A program made the translations under genes and the position numbers. Source: CAZFDT01 sp964518335 (GTDB lineage: Bacteria; Planctomycetota; Phycisphaerae; Phycisphaerales; Phycisphaeraceae). Taken from it: a stretch of DNA of 12,167 nucleotides. Each line of letters opens with the position of its first letter. The stretch's first letter is position 1. Of the stretch, positions 6,043 through 12,027 are shown piece after piece. A model generated the notes under the pieces. That model saw nothing but the letters and a program-made list of their open reading frames with translations, was not told the DNA's origin and did no database searches. The stretch is from contig CAZFDT010000118.1 in assembly GCA_964518335.1 (NCBI GenBank), positions 1-12,167 of the forward strand, written 5' to 3'.

Positions 6043-7596
6043 TCAAGCCATTGTACGACGACGGGGCGTCACCAGAACGACGCCGAGTCCAACCAGCGCG
6101 ACTGTAGCTGGCTCCGGGATGACGTTGACGGTGATGATGCCGCTGCCGGAGAAATAGTTGTCGTTTTGGAATGTAGCGGCACTACTGGTGCTGCCGTAGG
6201 TCCCCGCGCCTTGCGCCACACCGTCGAGCAGGAGCGCGCCCACGACTTCGTTGAGGCCTGTATGCAGGAACACGTGGGCAAAGCTGCCGCCGTTGGCGTC
6301 AAGACTGAGCGTTGCGGTGTCGCTGATAACGTTGAGAAGGGAACCATTGGTGTCCAAGAGTTCCAAGAGCGTGCCTGGCGACATCGAGACGTTGCCGTTG
6401 CCCAAGGTCGAGTCAGGGTCGAGGACGCGCACTTCCCCGCCGGTGATCTGGGTCCCCCCGGTGTGGGTGGTAGGCGACGTGATGACGAGCCGGCTGGGGC
6501 CGGATATGACAAGCCTTCCATCGCCGCTGACCGTACTGCTGAGGGTTCGCTGCTCGTCGGGCGCCAGTTCAAGCGTGGTGTTAGCCGCAAGGTTGGCCGC
6601 CACCGTACCGCTGAGTAATCCGCTGGCAACTCGGACAGTCAAGTGTCCGCTACCACCCCCGACAGCCTCGCCCAAGACAAGCGTTCCGCTCCCTAACACA
6701 CGTCCGGCGACAGTGAACATGCGGTCCTCATTGACAGCCTGGTTGATCCGAATCGTCCCTGTGACGCCACCAACGAAGGACACGTTGCCCGGAGTGGTGA
6801 CGTCGACGCCGCGCACGCTGGCGATCGGCAAGCTGCCGTCATCTAGCGTGAACGTAAGGACATGCTCCCCACCGCCGTCCAATACACCTGCCGCTGCGGC
6901 GCTGCCGAGAATAACCTCGGCTGAGTCAACAATATTCAAACGGTTGTTGGTATTGTTCTGAGCCAAGAGGACGCTCTCGGTGCCGCCGCTCGACTCGTCC
7001 TGGACGGTGATGCGCGCGAAGTTCGCACCGCCAACGCCTGTGATCTGGCCGTTTAGCTGGAGCGTGGGAGCGGCAGCGTCCGCCATCCTGATCAGGAACA
7101 CGAGGTTGTCGTCATTCGTTTCAAGTCGGGTGTTCACGATGAACGGCGCCGAATTACCCACCAAACTTCCGTAGGCAAACGTCTGGTCGTGGAGCGTCAG
7201 TATCAAGGAAGGGTTGGACGGATTAATTGTATAGCTGCGGTTGCCGGTGGCCCTCATGACCACATCCTTCACATGGTGGTTGGCCTCCAGGTTGATGGTT
7301 TGCGCGGCGTCGGGGGCATCATCGCGGAGCAGGATGCGATCGGTGGCGTCAGGGATGCCGTCTTCGCCGGGATCAGGCAATGTCCCCCCTCCGGTCTCCG
7401 CGAAGGTCACATTGCTCCAGTTACCGGCGGTGCCGAAATTGTTATCGCTACCGGCGCCGGTCCAACTGAAAATATCTGCTGAGGCGGGAGACGTGGCCAA
7501 GGCCAAAATCGACCCTGCAACCGTCACCGCCATAGCGGTGCGACCAACCATGCCCTCACAAGCAACGTGTGAAATCCGATGTATGCATGTTTTCAT
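6043..7596 (-). CDS. PEP-CTERM-anchored exported protein with autotransporter-type beta repeats
   Basis: A 517-residue secreted protein. Residues 1-40 form a long signal peptide (basic start, hydrophobic stretch 21-36, likely cleavage after SPASA40). The body (about 41-490) is Gly/Thr/Asn/Val-rich beta-solenoid sequence; GGTQITGGEVRV (380-391) and STLGNGNVSMSPGTL (396-410) match autotransporter-associated beta-strand repeats. LLLDGVAQGAGTYGSTSS (455-472) is typical of the end of such domains. The C-terminus has a PEP-CTERM sorting signal: IPEPAT (493-498), a hydrophobic helix, then PRRR. These signals are processed by an exosortase, which is not in the window. AAGGAG lies ten bases before the ATG. 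A cell-surface or extracellular-matrix role fits; binding to a carbohydrate is a guess from context. Confidence 0.88.
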   Translation of the reverse strand: MKTCIHRISHVACEGMVGRTAMAVTVAGSILALATSPASADIFSWTGAGSDNNFGTAGNWSNVTFAETGGGTLPDPGEDGIPDATDRILLRDDAPDAAQTINLEANHHVKDVVMRATGNRSYTINPSNPSLILTLHDQTFAYGSLVGNSAPFIVNTRLETNDDNLVFLIRMADAAAPTLQLNGQITGVGGANFARITVQDESSGGTESVLLAQNNTNNRLNIVDSAEVILGSAAAAGVLDGGGEHVLTFTLDDGSLPIASVRGVDVTTPGNVSFVGGVTGTIRINQAVNEDRMFTVAGRVLGSGTLVLGEAVGGGSGHLTVRVASGLLSGTVAANLAANTTLELAPDEQRTLSSTVSGDGRLVISGPSRLVITSPTTHTGGTQITGGEVRVLDPDSTLGNGNVSMSPGTLLELLDTNGSLLNVISDTATLSLDANGGSFAHVFLHTGLNEVVGALLLDGVAQGAGTYGSTSSAATFQNDNYFSGSGIITVNVIPEPATVALVGLGVVLVTPRRRTMA

Positions 7597-7766
7597 GGCG
7601 ATTTCTCTCCTTGCGTGTCAGAACTGAGAACACAGGACGGGGTTGATGTACAGAGATGCAATCATGGCCATTTCCGTCAACGTACGATTGGCTAGCCCAG
7701 GCCAGTGGAATCGATCACAACTCCCAGTCGCCACAGCGAGCCTTGTAAGACGAGGCGATAGGCAGT
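7597..7766 (-). promoter_or_regulatory. Intergenic leader between LacI gene and PEP-CTERM gene
   Basis: These 170 bases have no gene. They are the likely site of a promoter and operator for the PEP-CTERM gene and perhaps the operon. Small dyads are present (ATGGCCAT, CGTACG, ATCGAT), but none is long enough to call a LacI operator, and no convincing -35/-10 pair was found. The only strong signal is the ribosome-binding site at the left end. Confidence 0.3.
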
Positions 7767-8858
7767 TCAGTCGCCGGCTCCTTTCTCAAGGGGTTGTTTT
7801 TTTGGTCGAGGGTCATTATTTCTGGCAGTGATGAGCTGGGCGGTGGTCTGACCGGGAACCAGGTGACACTTCACCGAGGCCGTGAGCGATTGAAGATCCG
7901 GCTTGTCGATGAGCCTGGTGAGGAAACTGCCGGCCTCGGCACCCATGAGTTGCTTGTCATAGCCGATGGAGGTCAGCGCCAGCCCCGACGGCGAGCGCAG
8001 GTTCAACGCGTCGCTGCCGATGACCGACATGTGCCCGGGCACGTCGATGCCCAGACGATCCAGAGCGACCAGGCAAGCGGCGCAGATGCGGTCGCCGCTA
8101 AAGATGGCGGTGGCGCCCGCGTCGAGCGCCTGCCGGCAAAACGCCTCGATGGATTGGGGTGCCAGAACCTGCTCGGGATGTGCGCCATCGATGTGGTGGT
8201 CCACCACTGGCCGCAGGCCATGCGCCCCTAAAGTGGACAAGCTCGCTTCGTGGAGTTGGCGCAGGTACCGCTTTTCCGGTTCGGGGTTGACATCCGCGGC
8301 CAGAGCGACGCGACGGTGGCCCAGTTCGATCAGGTGCTCGATCGCCAATTGGCCCGCACCGCGATAATCCACCGTCACAGCGCTGAACTGATCATTCTCG
8401 GGATAGCGGTTGAACAAGACCACCGGGATCTTGGCCTCCGTCAGCCGCTGGAGATAGCCGCTTGCGGGTTCGAAACCGGCGATCAGCGCGCCGTGGAAGT
8501 CACCGCATGCCAGATGATCGAGGAATACGGGGTCCTGCTCGACGTGCTCCGCGGCGCGATGCGCGCTGAGCCAGATGGACGCACCGGAGAAGTGCTGTCG
8601 CACGCCCATGATCAGTTCGCGGCAATAGCTGCCCAGATCATCGTCGATCACCGTGGCAGCGCTGCTATAGAGGAACACCAAATTGAGGGGCGACGCCTTG
8701 ACGCGTTTTTTGCCTCGGGTGCGGTAGCCCAGACCGGCCGCAATCTGTTTGATCCGTCGGCGCGTCAATCCCCCAACCAGCTCGGGGTGATTCATCGCTA
8801 ACGAGACCGTGCTGGGGGAAACCTCGGCGGCTTTCGCAACATCGAGAATGGACGGCAT
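7767..8858 (-). CDS. LacI-family transcriptional regulator
   Basis: A 363-residue regulator with a LacI-type DNA-binding helix-turn-helix at the N-terminus (ILDVAKAAEVSPSTVSLAMN, residues 4-23), a hinge region (to about 50, with the basic stretch RTRGKKRVK), and a periplasmic-binding-protein-like sugar-sensing domain (about 58-345; GALIAGFEP, VTVDYRGAGQLAIEHLIELGHRR, IFSGDRICA, VIGSDA). The ATG at 8856-8858 is chosen because GAGG lies six bases upstream and the helix-turn-helix then starts at residue 4; a longer ORF to 8987 would place the promoter inside the gene. The effector is likely a sugar or sugar acid handled by the following operon. The hinge helix is less conserved than in classical LacI/PurR (no clear LxxP), so operator preference is hard to predict. 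Confidence 0.93.
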   Translation of the reverse strand: MPSILDVAKAAEVSPSTVSLAMNHPELVGGLTRRRIKQIAAGLGYRTRGKKRVKASPLNLVFLYSSAATVIDDDLGSYCRELIMGVRQHFSGASIWLSAHRAAEHVEQDPVFLDHLACGDFHGALIAGFEPASGYLQRLTEAKIPVVLFNRYPENDQFSAVTVDYRGAGQLAIEHLIELGHRRVALAADVNPEPEKRYLRQLHEASLSTLGAHGLRPVVDHHIDGAHPEQVLAPQSIEAFCRQALDAGATAIFSGDRICAACLVALDRLGIDVPGHMSVIGSDALNLRSPSGLALTSIGYDKQLMGAEAGSFLTRLIDKPDLQSLTASVKCHLVPGQTTAQLITARNNDPRPKKQPLEKGAGD

Positions 8859-8893
8859 GGTTGGCCTCGGTGGTTCAAGAACCCGCAGAGGAC

Positions 8894-8916
8894 GGCAAAC
8901 ACGACGCATTATTGCC
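8894..8916. promoter_or_regulatory. Candidate operator dyad downstream of the LacI promoter
   Basis: GGCAA and TTGCC arms face each other across 13 bases, in the leader between the LacI promoter (-10 at 8929-8934) and its start codon. A regulator bound here could repress its own gene. Only the five-base arms match; the centre is not symmetrical, so this is a weak candidate, and no second copy was seen upstream of the PEP-CTERM gene. Confidence 0.2.
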
Positions 8917-8928
8917 TTCCCGGATGCC

Positions 8929-8957
8929 ATCTTAACGCTGAGTTCGTCCAAGTTCAA
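8929..8957 (-). promoter_or_regulatory. Sigma70-like promoter of the LacI gene
   Basis: On the minus strand: -35 TTGAAC (8952-8957), 17-base spacer, -10 TAAGAT (8929-8934). It lies 70 bases before the LacI ATG, with an A/T-rich tract just upstream (8961-8980) that could act as an UP element. Spacing is ideal and both boxes match the consensus at four or five of six positions. Confidence 0.6.
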
Positions 8958-8960
8958 TCG

Positions 8961-8980
8961 AAAAAACATCTTTTTTTTTA
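8961..8980. promoter_or_regulatory. A-tract/T-tract shared by two divergent promoters
   Basis: Six A, then CATC, then nine T and an A lie between the minus-strand LacI promoter and a plus-strand TTGACA box. The run stands out in GC-rich DNA and may serve as an UP element for both directions or as a bend. Confidence 0.4.
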
Positions 8981-9010
8981 TTGACACGCGAGGATGCCAG
9001 AAGGTAGAAA
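8981..9010 (+). promoter_or_regulatory. Possible plus-strand promoter divergent from LacI
   Basis: Perfect -35 TTGACA (8981-8986), 18-base spacer, -10-like TAGAAA (9005-9010). A ribosome-binding site and ATG follow at 9059-9070. The -10 box is only a 4/6 match, so this is moderate evidence. Confidence 0.35.
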
Positions 9011-9851
9011 GGCGGTTGCCCGCGCGGATCGCACACGCTTTTCCGCGGGGAAGGGATCAGGAACGCCATGGTCAATCCGTTGCGCGGGACGATGCTTGGA
9101 GCTTTGGTCCTCTGGCTGGCTGCGACTGCGCTGGGGCGGGAACCAGCTCGATCAGGAGTTCGACGCGGTCGAAGTCGGCGAACGCGGCCACACGCTCACC
9201 GTTCATACCGAATCCATCGCCCTCGAAGAGGTGTACCTGGGCCCGTTCGCCATCGAGCTGGACCTGACCACCCTGGACCGGTCGCGGCCGCGCTACCGGA
9301 TCGAGGCGCTGGCGCCCAACCCCGCTTCGGGCAACGACAACGTCCCGCATCCCCACGTGCAAAGCGGCCGACTGTGCGAAGGCGATGCCACCGCGGCCAT
9401 CGCCGCGGCCCTGCGCGACGGTCGCCTGTGCGAGTTCTTCCTCATCGTGGGCCAGGTGCTGCGCACGTACAACCCCTCGTCGCCCTACGTCCCGCTGTCC
9501 GAGTGGGACAGCGCCGGCTGCTACGAGTGCGGCCGCCGCGGCGATCTGTCGAGCTGCGACGAATGCGGCCACGACTTCTGCGACGAGTGCTGCGTGTGGG
9601 ACGACCACGTGGAGAAGACCGCCTGCGTCAACTGCAGCCGCACCTGCCACCACGACCACCTGCTTCACCATCCCGACTCGATCGAGACCTGCGACGACTG
9701 CGGCGAGACGTTCTGCGCCGAGCGCCTCGACGACAGCAGTCGCTGCCCCACCTGCGCCCAGGCCGCTCCTGAAACACCCAACCCGGAGACACCCGATGAC
9801 ACGATCCAACCTGATCCAGCGATCGGCGACGCCGTGCCCGCCGCCGCCTGA
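8994..9851 (+). CDS. E2-like ubiquitin-conjugating protein with C-terminal RING/treble-clef zinc domain, 5' end doubtful
   Basis: The open frame is 285 codons, but only about residue 42 onward (base ~9117) looks coding: upstream codons lack the strong G/C third positions seen later, and neither the ATG at 8994 (ribosome-binding site too close) nor a TTG at 9096 has good signals. Residues ~42-165 resemble the bacterial E2 fold: beta strands, then HPHVQSGRLCEG with His119 and probable catalytic Cys128, then helices. The N-terminal E2 helix and first strand seem missing. Residues 176-254 hold 16 Cys in CxxC pairs (176/179, 188/191, 196/199, 211/214, 233/236, 251/254), a RING- or treble-clef-type zinc region. 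By family knowledge E2 takes the modifier from E1 and a RING helps transfer. It overlaps the JAB gene by 56 bases. Either a 5'-truncated pseudogene or a gene with an unusual start. Confidence 0.65.
   Translation: MPEGRKAVARADRTRFSAGKGSGTPWSIRCAGRCLELWSSGWLRLRWGGNQLDQEFDAVEVGERGHTLTVHTESIALEEVYLGPFAIELDLTTLDRSRPRYRIEALAPNPASGNDNVPHPHVQSGRLCEGDATAAIAAALRDGRLCEFFLIVGQVLRTYNPSSPYVPLSEWDSAGCYECGRRGDLSSCDECGHDFCDECCVWDDHVEKTACVNCSRTCHHDHLLHHPDSIETCDDCGETFCAERLDDSSRCPTCAQAAPETPNPETPDDTIQPDPAIGDAVPAAA
9068..9136 (+). pseudogene. Orphan signal-peptide start, apparently cut off
   Basis: An ATG with AGGA five bases upstream opens 23 residues that look like a signal peptide: MVNPLRG, then the hydrophobic run MLGALVLWLAATALG. 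After this the frame is only an Arg/Pro-rich out-of-frame reading of the E2-like gene. It sits correctly behind the divergent promoter, so it could be the first codons of a secreted protein once transcribed divergently from the LacI gene, with the rest deleted. A chance hydrophobic frame is the alternative. Confidence 0.35.
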
Positions 9852-10575
9852 CCCCCGAAAGTGTGCCCGCACGCCAACATCTCAAAGTGCCACCGCAGGG
9901 ATCCCCACCCTTCGCTTTAGCCCCTGCGCCTGGGCGAAGCTGCTCTACCTGCGCGACCTGGGCCCCACCGAGATCGGAGCCTTCGCCATCTCGCACCCCC
10001 ACAAGCTGCTCCACGTCGAGGACCTGGTGCTGGTGCGGCAGCAGGCCAGTGCCGTGACCGTGGTCTTCGATGACGAAGCCGTCGCCGAGTTCTTCGAGCA
10101 GCAGGCCCAAGCCGGCCGCCATCCCCGCCAGTTCGGCCGCATCTGGGCCCACACCCACCCCGGCAGTTCCGCCCATCCCAGCGGCACCGACGAGGAGACA
10201 TTCGCCCGTGTCTTCCGGGGCTGCGACTGGGCGGTGATGTTCATCCTCGCCCAGGGCGGCCAGACGTACGCCCGCCTGCGGATCGGCCAGGGCATCGACG
10301 TGCAGTTGCCCCTGGCCGTCGAGGTGGACTTCACCCAATCGTTCCCCGAAGCCAACTTCCGGCGGTGGAAGGACGAGTACGACGCGGCCGTGACCGTCGA
10401 GCCGACGTGGGCCGGCTTCGCCACGCCCCACGGTGTGACGCGTCGCATGGGCGAACCCGCCGACGAGTCGGACGTGCTCGACGATCTGGACTGGTTCGGC
10501 TTCGATCCTCGGGAGGCGACGGATCCGCACATGGTTGCCGCGTTCGAGGAGATGCAGGCACTGCGCGATGCGTGA
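9796..10575 (+). CDS. JAB/JAMM-domain metalloprotease (deubiquitinase-like)
   Basis: A 259-residue protein of the Mov34/JAB family, zinc isopeptidases that remove or process ubiquitin-like proteins. The JAMM site is complete: Glu59 (PTEIGAFA), His119-X-His121 (AHTHPG), Ser129 and Asp132 (PSGTDEETF), giving HxH-X7-S-X2-D. Conserved stretches AWAKLLYLRDLG (45-56) and CDWAVMFILA (143-152) match planctomycete JAB proteins found next to E1 and E2 genes. The ATG at 9796-9798 has GGAG at seven bases and overlaps the E2-like gene. The first ~38 residues are Pro/Ser/Thr-rich and may be partly a by-product of the overlap. The acidic tail (222-240, DESDVLDDLDWFGFD) is unassigned. Cytoplasmic; expected to act on the modifier conjugated by the neighbouring E1 and E2. 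Confidence 0.88.
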   Translation: MTRSNLIQRSATPCPPPPDPRKCARTPTSQSATAGIPTLRFSPCAWAKLLYLRDLGPTEIGAFAISHPHKLLHVEDLVLVRQQASAVTVVFDDEAVAEFFEQQAQAGRHPRQFGRIWAHTHPGSSAHPSGTDEETFARVFRGCDWAVMFILAQGGQTYARLRIGQGIDVQLPLAVEVDFTQSFPEANFRRWKDEYDAAVTVEPTWAGFATPHGVTRRMGEPADESDVLDDLDWFGFDPREATDPHMVAAFEEMQALRDA

Positions 10576-10655
10576 CACTCGCCAGGGTGTTCGACGTGTG
10601 ATCCAGCGCTCGCCCTCCGATTCGCTCTCCCCTCACCCAATAAGGAGCCTCTCTC

Positions 10656-11354
10656 ATGACCACATCTGATCTGGCTGACCGAGATCAGCGCCATCACGGA
10701 CTGCTGCCGGTGGACAAGCTGGCCGCGACCTGGGCGACCGTGATCGGCGTCGGGGCCATCGGCCGGCAGGTCGCGCTGCAGTTGGCGGCGCTGGGCGTCG
10801 GCCACATGACGCTCATCGATCCCCAGCCCGCCGAAGCGGCGAACCTGGCCCCACAGGCTTTCTTCGAGCTGGACCTGCATCAACTCAAGGTCGAGGCCAC
10901 CGCCCAGACCTGCCGCCAGCTCAATCACCAGGTGAAGATCGACACCCTGCCCCGGCGGTTCGGCCGCACCACCGCCGTCGGCGACGTGGTGTTCGCCTGC
11001 GTGGACTCGATCGACACCCGCCGACTGATCTACCACGCCGTCCGCGACCGGGCCCGGCTGCTCATCGATGGTCGCATGGCCGCCGAGGTCGTGCGTGTCC
11101 TGGCGGTGCCGCTGGCGGGCGGGGATTCCGGGACTACTCCCGGGGGCGGGGGCGGGGGCTACGAGGCCACGCTGTTCGCCGCCGCCGACGCCTACCCCCA
11201 GCCCTGCACCGCACGCTCGACCGTCTATGCCGCCAACATCGCCGCCGCCCTCATGCTTCATCAGTTCACCCGCTGGCTGCGCGGCCTGGCCACCGAGCCG
11301 GACCAGACCCTCAACCTGCTCGCCGCCGAGCTGACGTGCGGCGCGATCGCGTAG
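10656..11354 (+). CDS. E1-like/ThiF-family ubiquitin-like-modifier activating enzyme
   Basis: A 232-residue ThiF/MoeB/E1-type adenylyltransferase. The ATP-binding Rossmann motif GVGAIG is at 31-36, Asp55 ends strand 2 (TLIDPQP), NLAPQ at 63-67 and Lys78 follow, and CVDSIDTRR (115-123) is the region near the magnesium-binding Asp. Cys184 in QPCTARSTVYAANIAA is the likely thioester Cys. In MoeB the NLxRQ arginine contacts ATP; here it is Pro66, which I recall as usual for this bacterial subgroup. The ATG follows AAGGAG at eight bases and is 80 bases after the JAB gene. Residues 155-168 (GGDSG, TTP, six Gly) look inserted between strands and are encoded by repeat-like DNA (see repeat). It should adenylate the C-terminus of a ubiquitin-like protein and pass it to the E2-like partner. 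Confidence 0.87.
   Translation: MTTSDLADRDQRHHGLLPVDKLAATWATVIGVGAIGRQVALQLAALGVGHMTLIDPQPAEAANLAPQAFFELDLHQLKVEATAQTCRQLNHQVKIDTLPRRFGRTTAVGDVVFACVDSIDTRRLIYHAVRDRARLLIDGRMAAEVVRVLAVPLAGGDSGTTPGGGGGGYEATLFAAADAYPQPCTARSTVYAANIAAALMLHQFTRWLRGLATEPDQTLNLLAAELTCGAIA
11121..11163 (-). repeat. GC-rich repeat copy inside the E1 reading frame
   Basis: Read on the minus strand, this matches the start of the repeat array at 11749-11866: GTAGCCCCC, then runs of GCCCCC, then CCGGGAGTAGTCCCGGAAT, a diverged form of CCGGAAGTAGCCCGGAAGT. It contains a hairpin (CCGGGA 11128-11133, TCCCGG 11138-11143). In the E1 frame it encodes the Gly-rich linker at about 156-169 and does not shift the frame. Confidence 0.5.
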
Positions 11355-11415
11355 ATCGACGCCGCTGCTCGTTCCGCGTTGCTCATCCCGCTCCCTCACA
11401 CGAAAGGACCTCATC

Positions 11416-11748
11416 ATGCTTGCCCTCTTCCAACCCATCCTCACCGCCCTGGTCGGGGCGGCCCTGTCGGTCTTCGGCGTCTATCACACCCTGCTGCAGT
11501 TGCCTTCGCCCGTCGTCTGGCACCACGTCCTCTCCGTCTCGCCCCAGCTCCTGATGGTCCTGGTCTTCCTCGGCTGCGCCCTCATCGCCCTGGCGGGTCT
11601 GGTCATGCTCTACAACGGCATCAACGGGGCACGCATCCGGCTCCACCAGATCCGCCGCGTCCGCTGGCCTTCCACCCCCACCCCCGGAAGTGGCCCCGGT
11701 AGTGGCGGCTACGCCGACCCCAACTCACCCTACGACGACCGCTGGTAA
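11416..11748 (+). CDS. Small two-helix membrane protein, Gly/Pro-rich tail
   Basis: A 110-residue protein I do not recognise. It has two hydrophobic helices, about 4-28 and 44-66, then a basic stretch (NGARIRLHQIRRVRW, about 70-84) and a tail PTPGSGPGSGGYADPNS ending DDRW. The basic stretch after helix 2 suggests both ends in the cytoplasm. The ATG follows AAAGGA at seven bases and lies 61 bases after the E1 gene. The tail from about Pro89 is encoded by DNA of the CCGGAAGT repeat family (11680-11712), so part of it may be a repeat insertion. Co-orientation with E1 and JAB suggests a shared operon; a role as membrane anchor or target of the system is only a guess. Confidence 0.65.
   Translation: MLALFQPILTALVGAALSVFGVYHTLLQLPSPVVWHHVLSVSPQLLMVLVFLGCALIALAGLVMLYNGINGARIRLHQIRRVRWPSTPTPGSGPGSGGYADPNSPYDDRW
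11680..11712 (+). repeat. GC-rich repeat copy in the membrane-protein tail
   Basis: CCCCCGGAAGTGGCCCC followed by GGTAGTGGCGGCTAC repeats the motif seen in the array just downstream (CCCCCGGAAGTAGCCC and GGCTAC). It is read in frame as the Gly/Ser/Pro tail of the membrane protein. Confidence 0.5.
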
Positions 11749-11866
11749 CCCCCGGAAGTTCCCCGCCCCCGCCCCCGCCCCCGGAAGTAGCCCGGAAGTA
11801 GGCCGGAAGTAGCCCGGGGACTTTCATCGACTTCCGGAGGCTACAGCAAACTTCCGGGGGCTACTC
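11749..11866 (+). repeat. CCGGAAGTAGCC repeat array
   Basis: The gap between the membrane protein and the next small gene is almost all repeat. CCGGAAGT starts at 11752, 11781, 11792 and 11803 (the last three form a tandem array with an 11-base period), and its inverse ACTTCCGG starts at 11830 and 11850, each followed by GGCTAC or GGGGGCTAC. A GCCCCC triplet tract lies at 11764-11782. Direct and inverted copies can pair into long stems, so a terminator, RNA-processing or mRNA-stabilising role is possible, as is a miniature mobile repeat. Confidence 0.7.
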
Positions 11867-11877
11867 AAGGAGAATCC

Positions 11878-12027
11878 ATGCCTCACCTTCTGCCTCCGCC
11901 CAGCCAGCGCGGGTTCATTGCCGTGCTGGTCCTCATCGTGCTCGTCGTCATGGTGCTGGGATACTGCGACGTGCAGCGCACCCTCGGTGGCCACTGCAAC
12001 ACCAACCCCATGAGGGCCGTGCCGTGA
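11878..12027 (+). CDS. 49-residue single-pass membrane protein
   Basis: A short ORF with a strong start: AAGGAG five bases before the ATG at 11878-11880. It encodes a short N-terminus (MPHLLPPPSQRG), one hydrophobic helix (FIAVLVLIVLVVMVLGY, residues 13-29), and a polar end with two Cys (Cys30, Cys40). Its TGA overlaps a GTG in the sequence GTGA, coupling it to the next ORF. I do not recognise a family. Good signals, G/C-rich third positions and coupling support it as a real gene despite its size. Confidence 0.62.
   Translation: MPHLLPPPSQRGFIAVLVLIVLVVMVLGYCDVQRTLGGHCNTNPMRAVP

Noticed and set aside
8859..8987. Longer LacI protein starting at 8987
   Set aside because: The extra 43 residues precede the helix-turn-helix, which normally starts at residue 2-5, and would place the promoter boxes inside the gene; the start at 8858 has a ribosome-binding site.
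9385..9795. JAB reading frame extended upstream to 9385
   Set aside because: The upstream part is an Ala/Thr/Pro-rich out-of-frame reading of the E2-RING gene with no motif; the ATG at 9796 has a ribosome-binding site.
11621..11827. Minus-strand 68-codon frame across the repeats
   Set aside because: It is a low-complexity Gly/Arg reading of repeat DNA and lies antisense to the membrane-protein gene.
11749..11866. CRISPR array
   Set aside because: The repeats are short (about 11 bases), overlapping and in both orientations, with no regular unique spacers.
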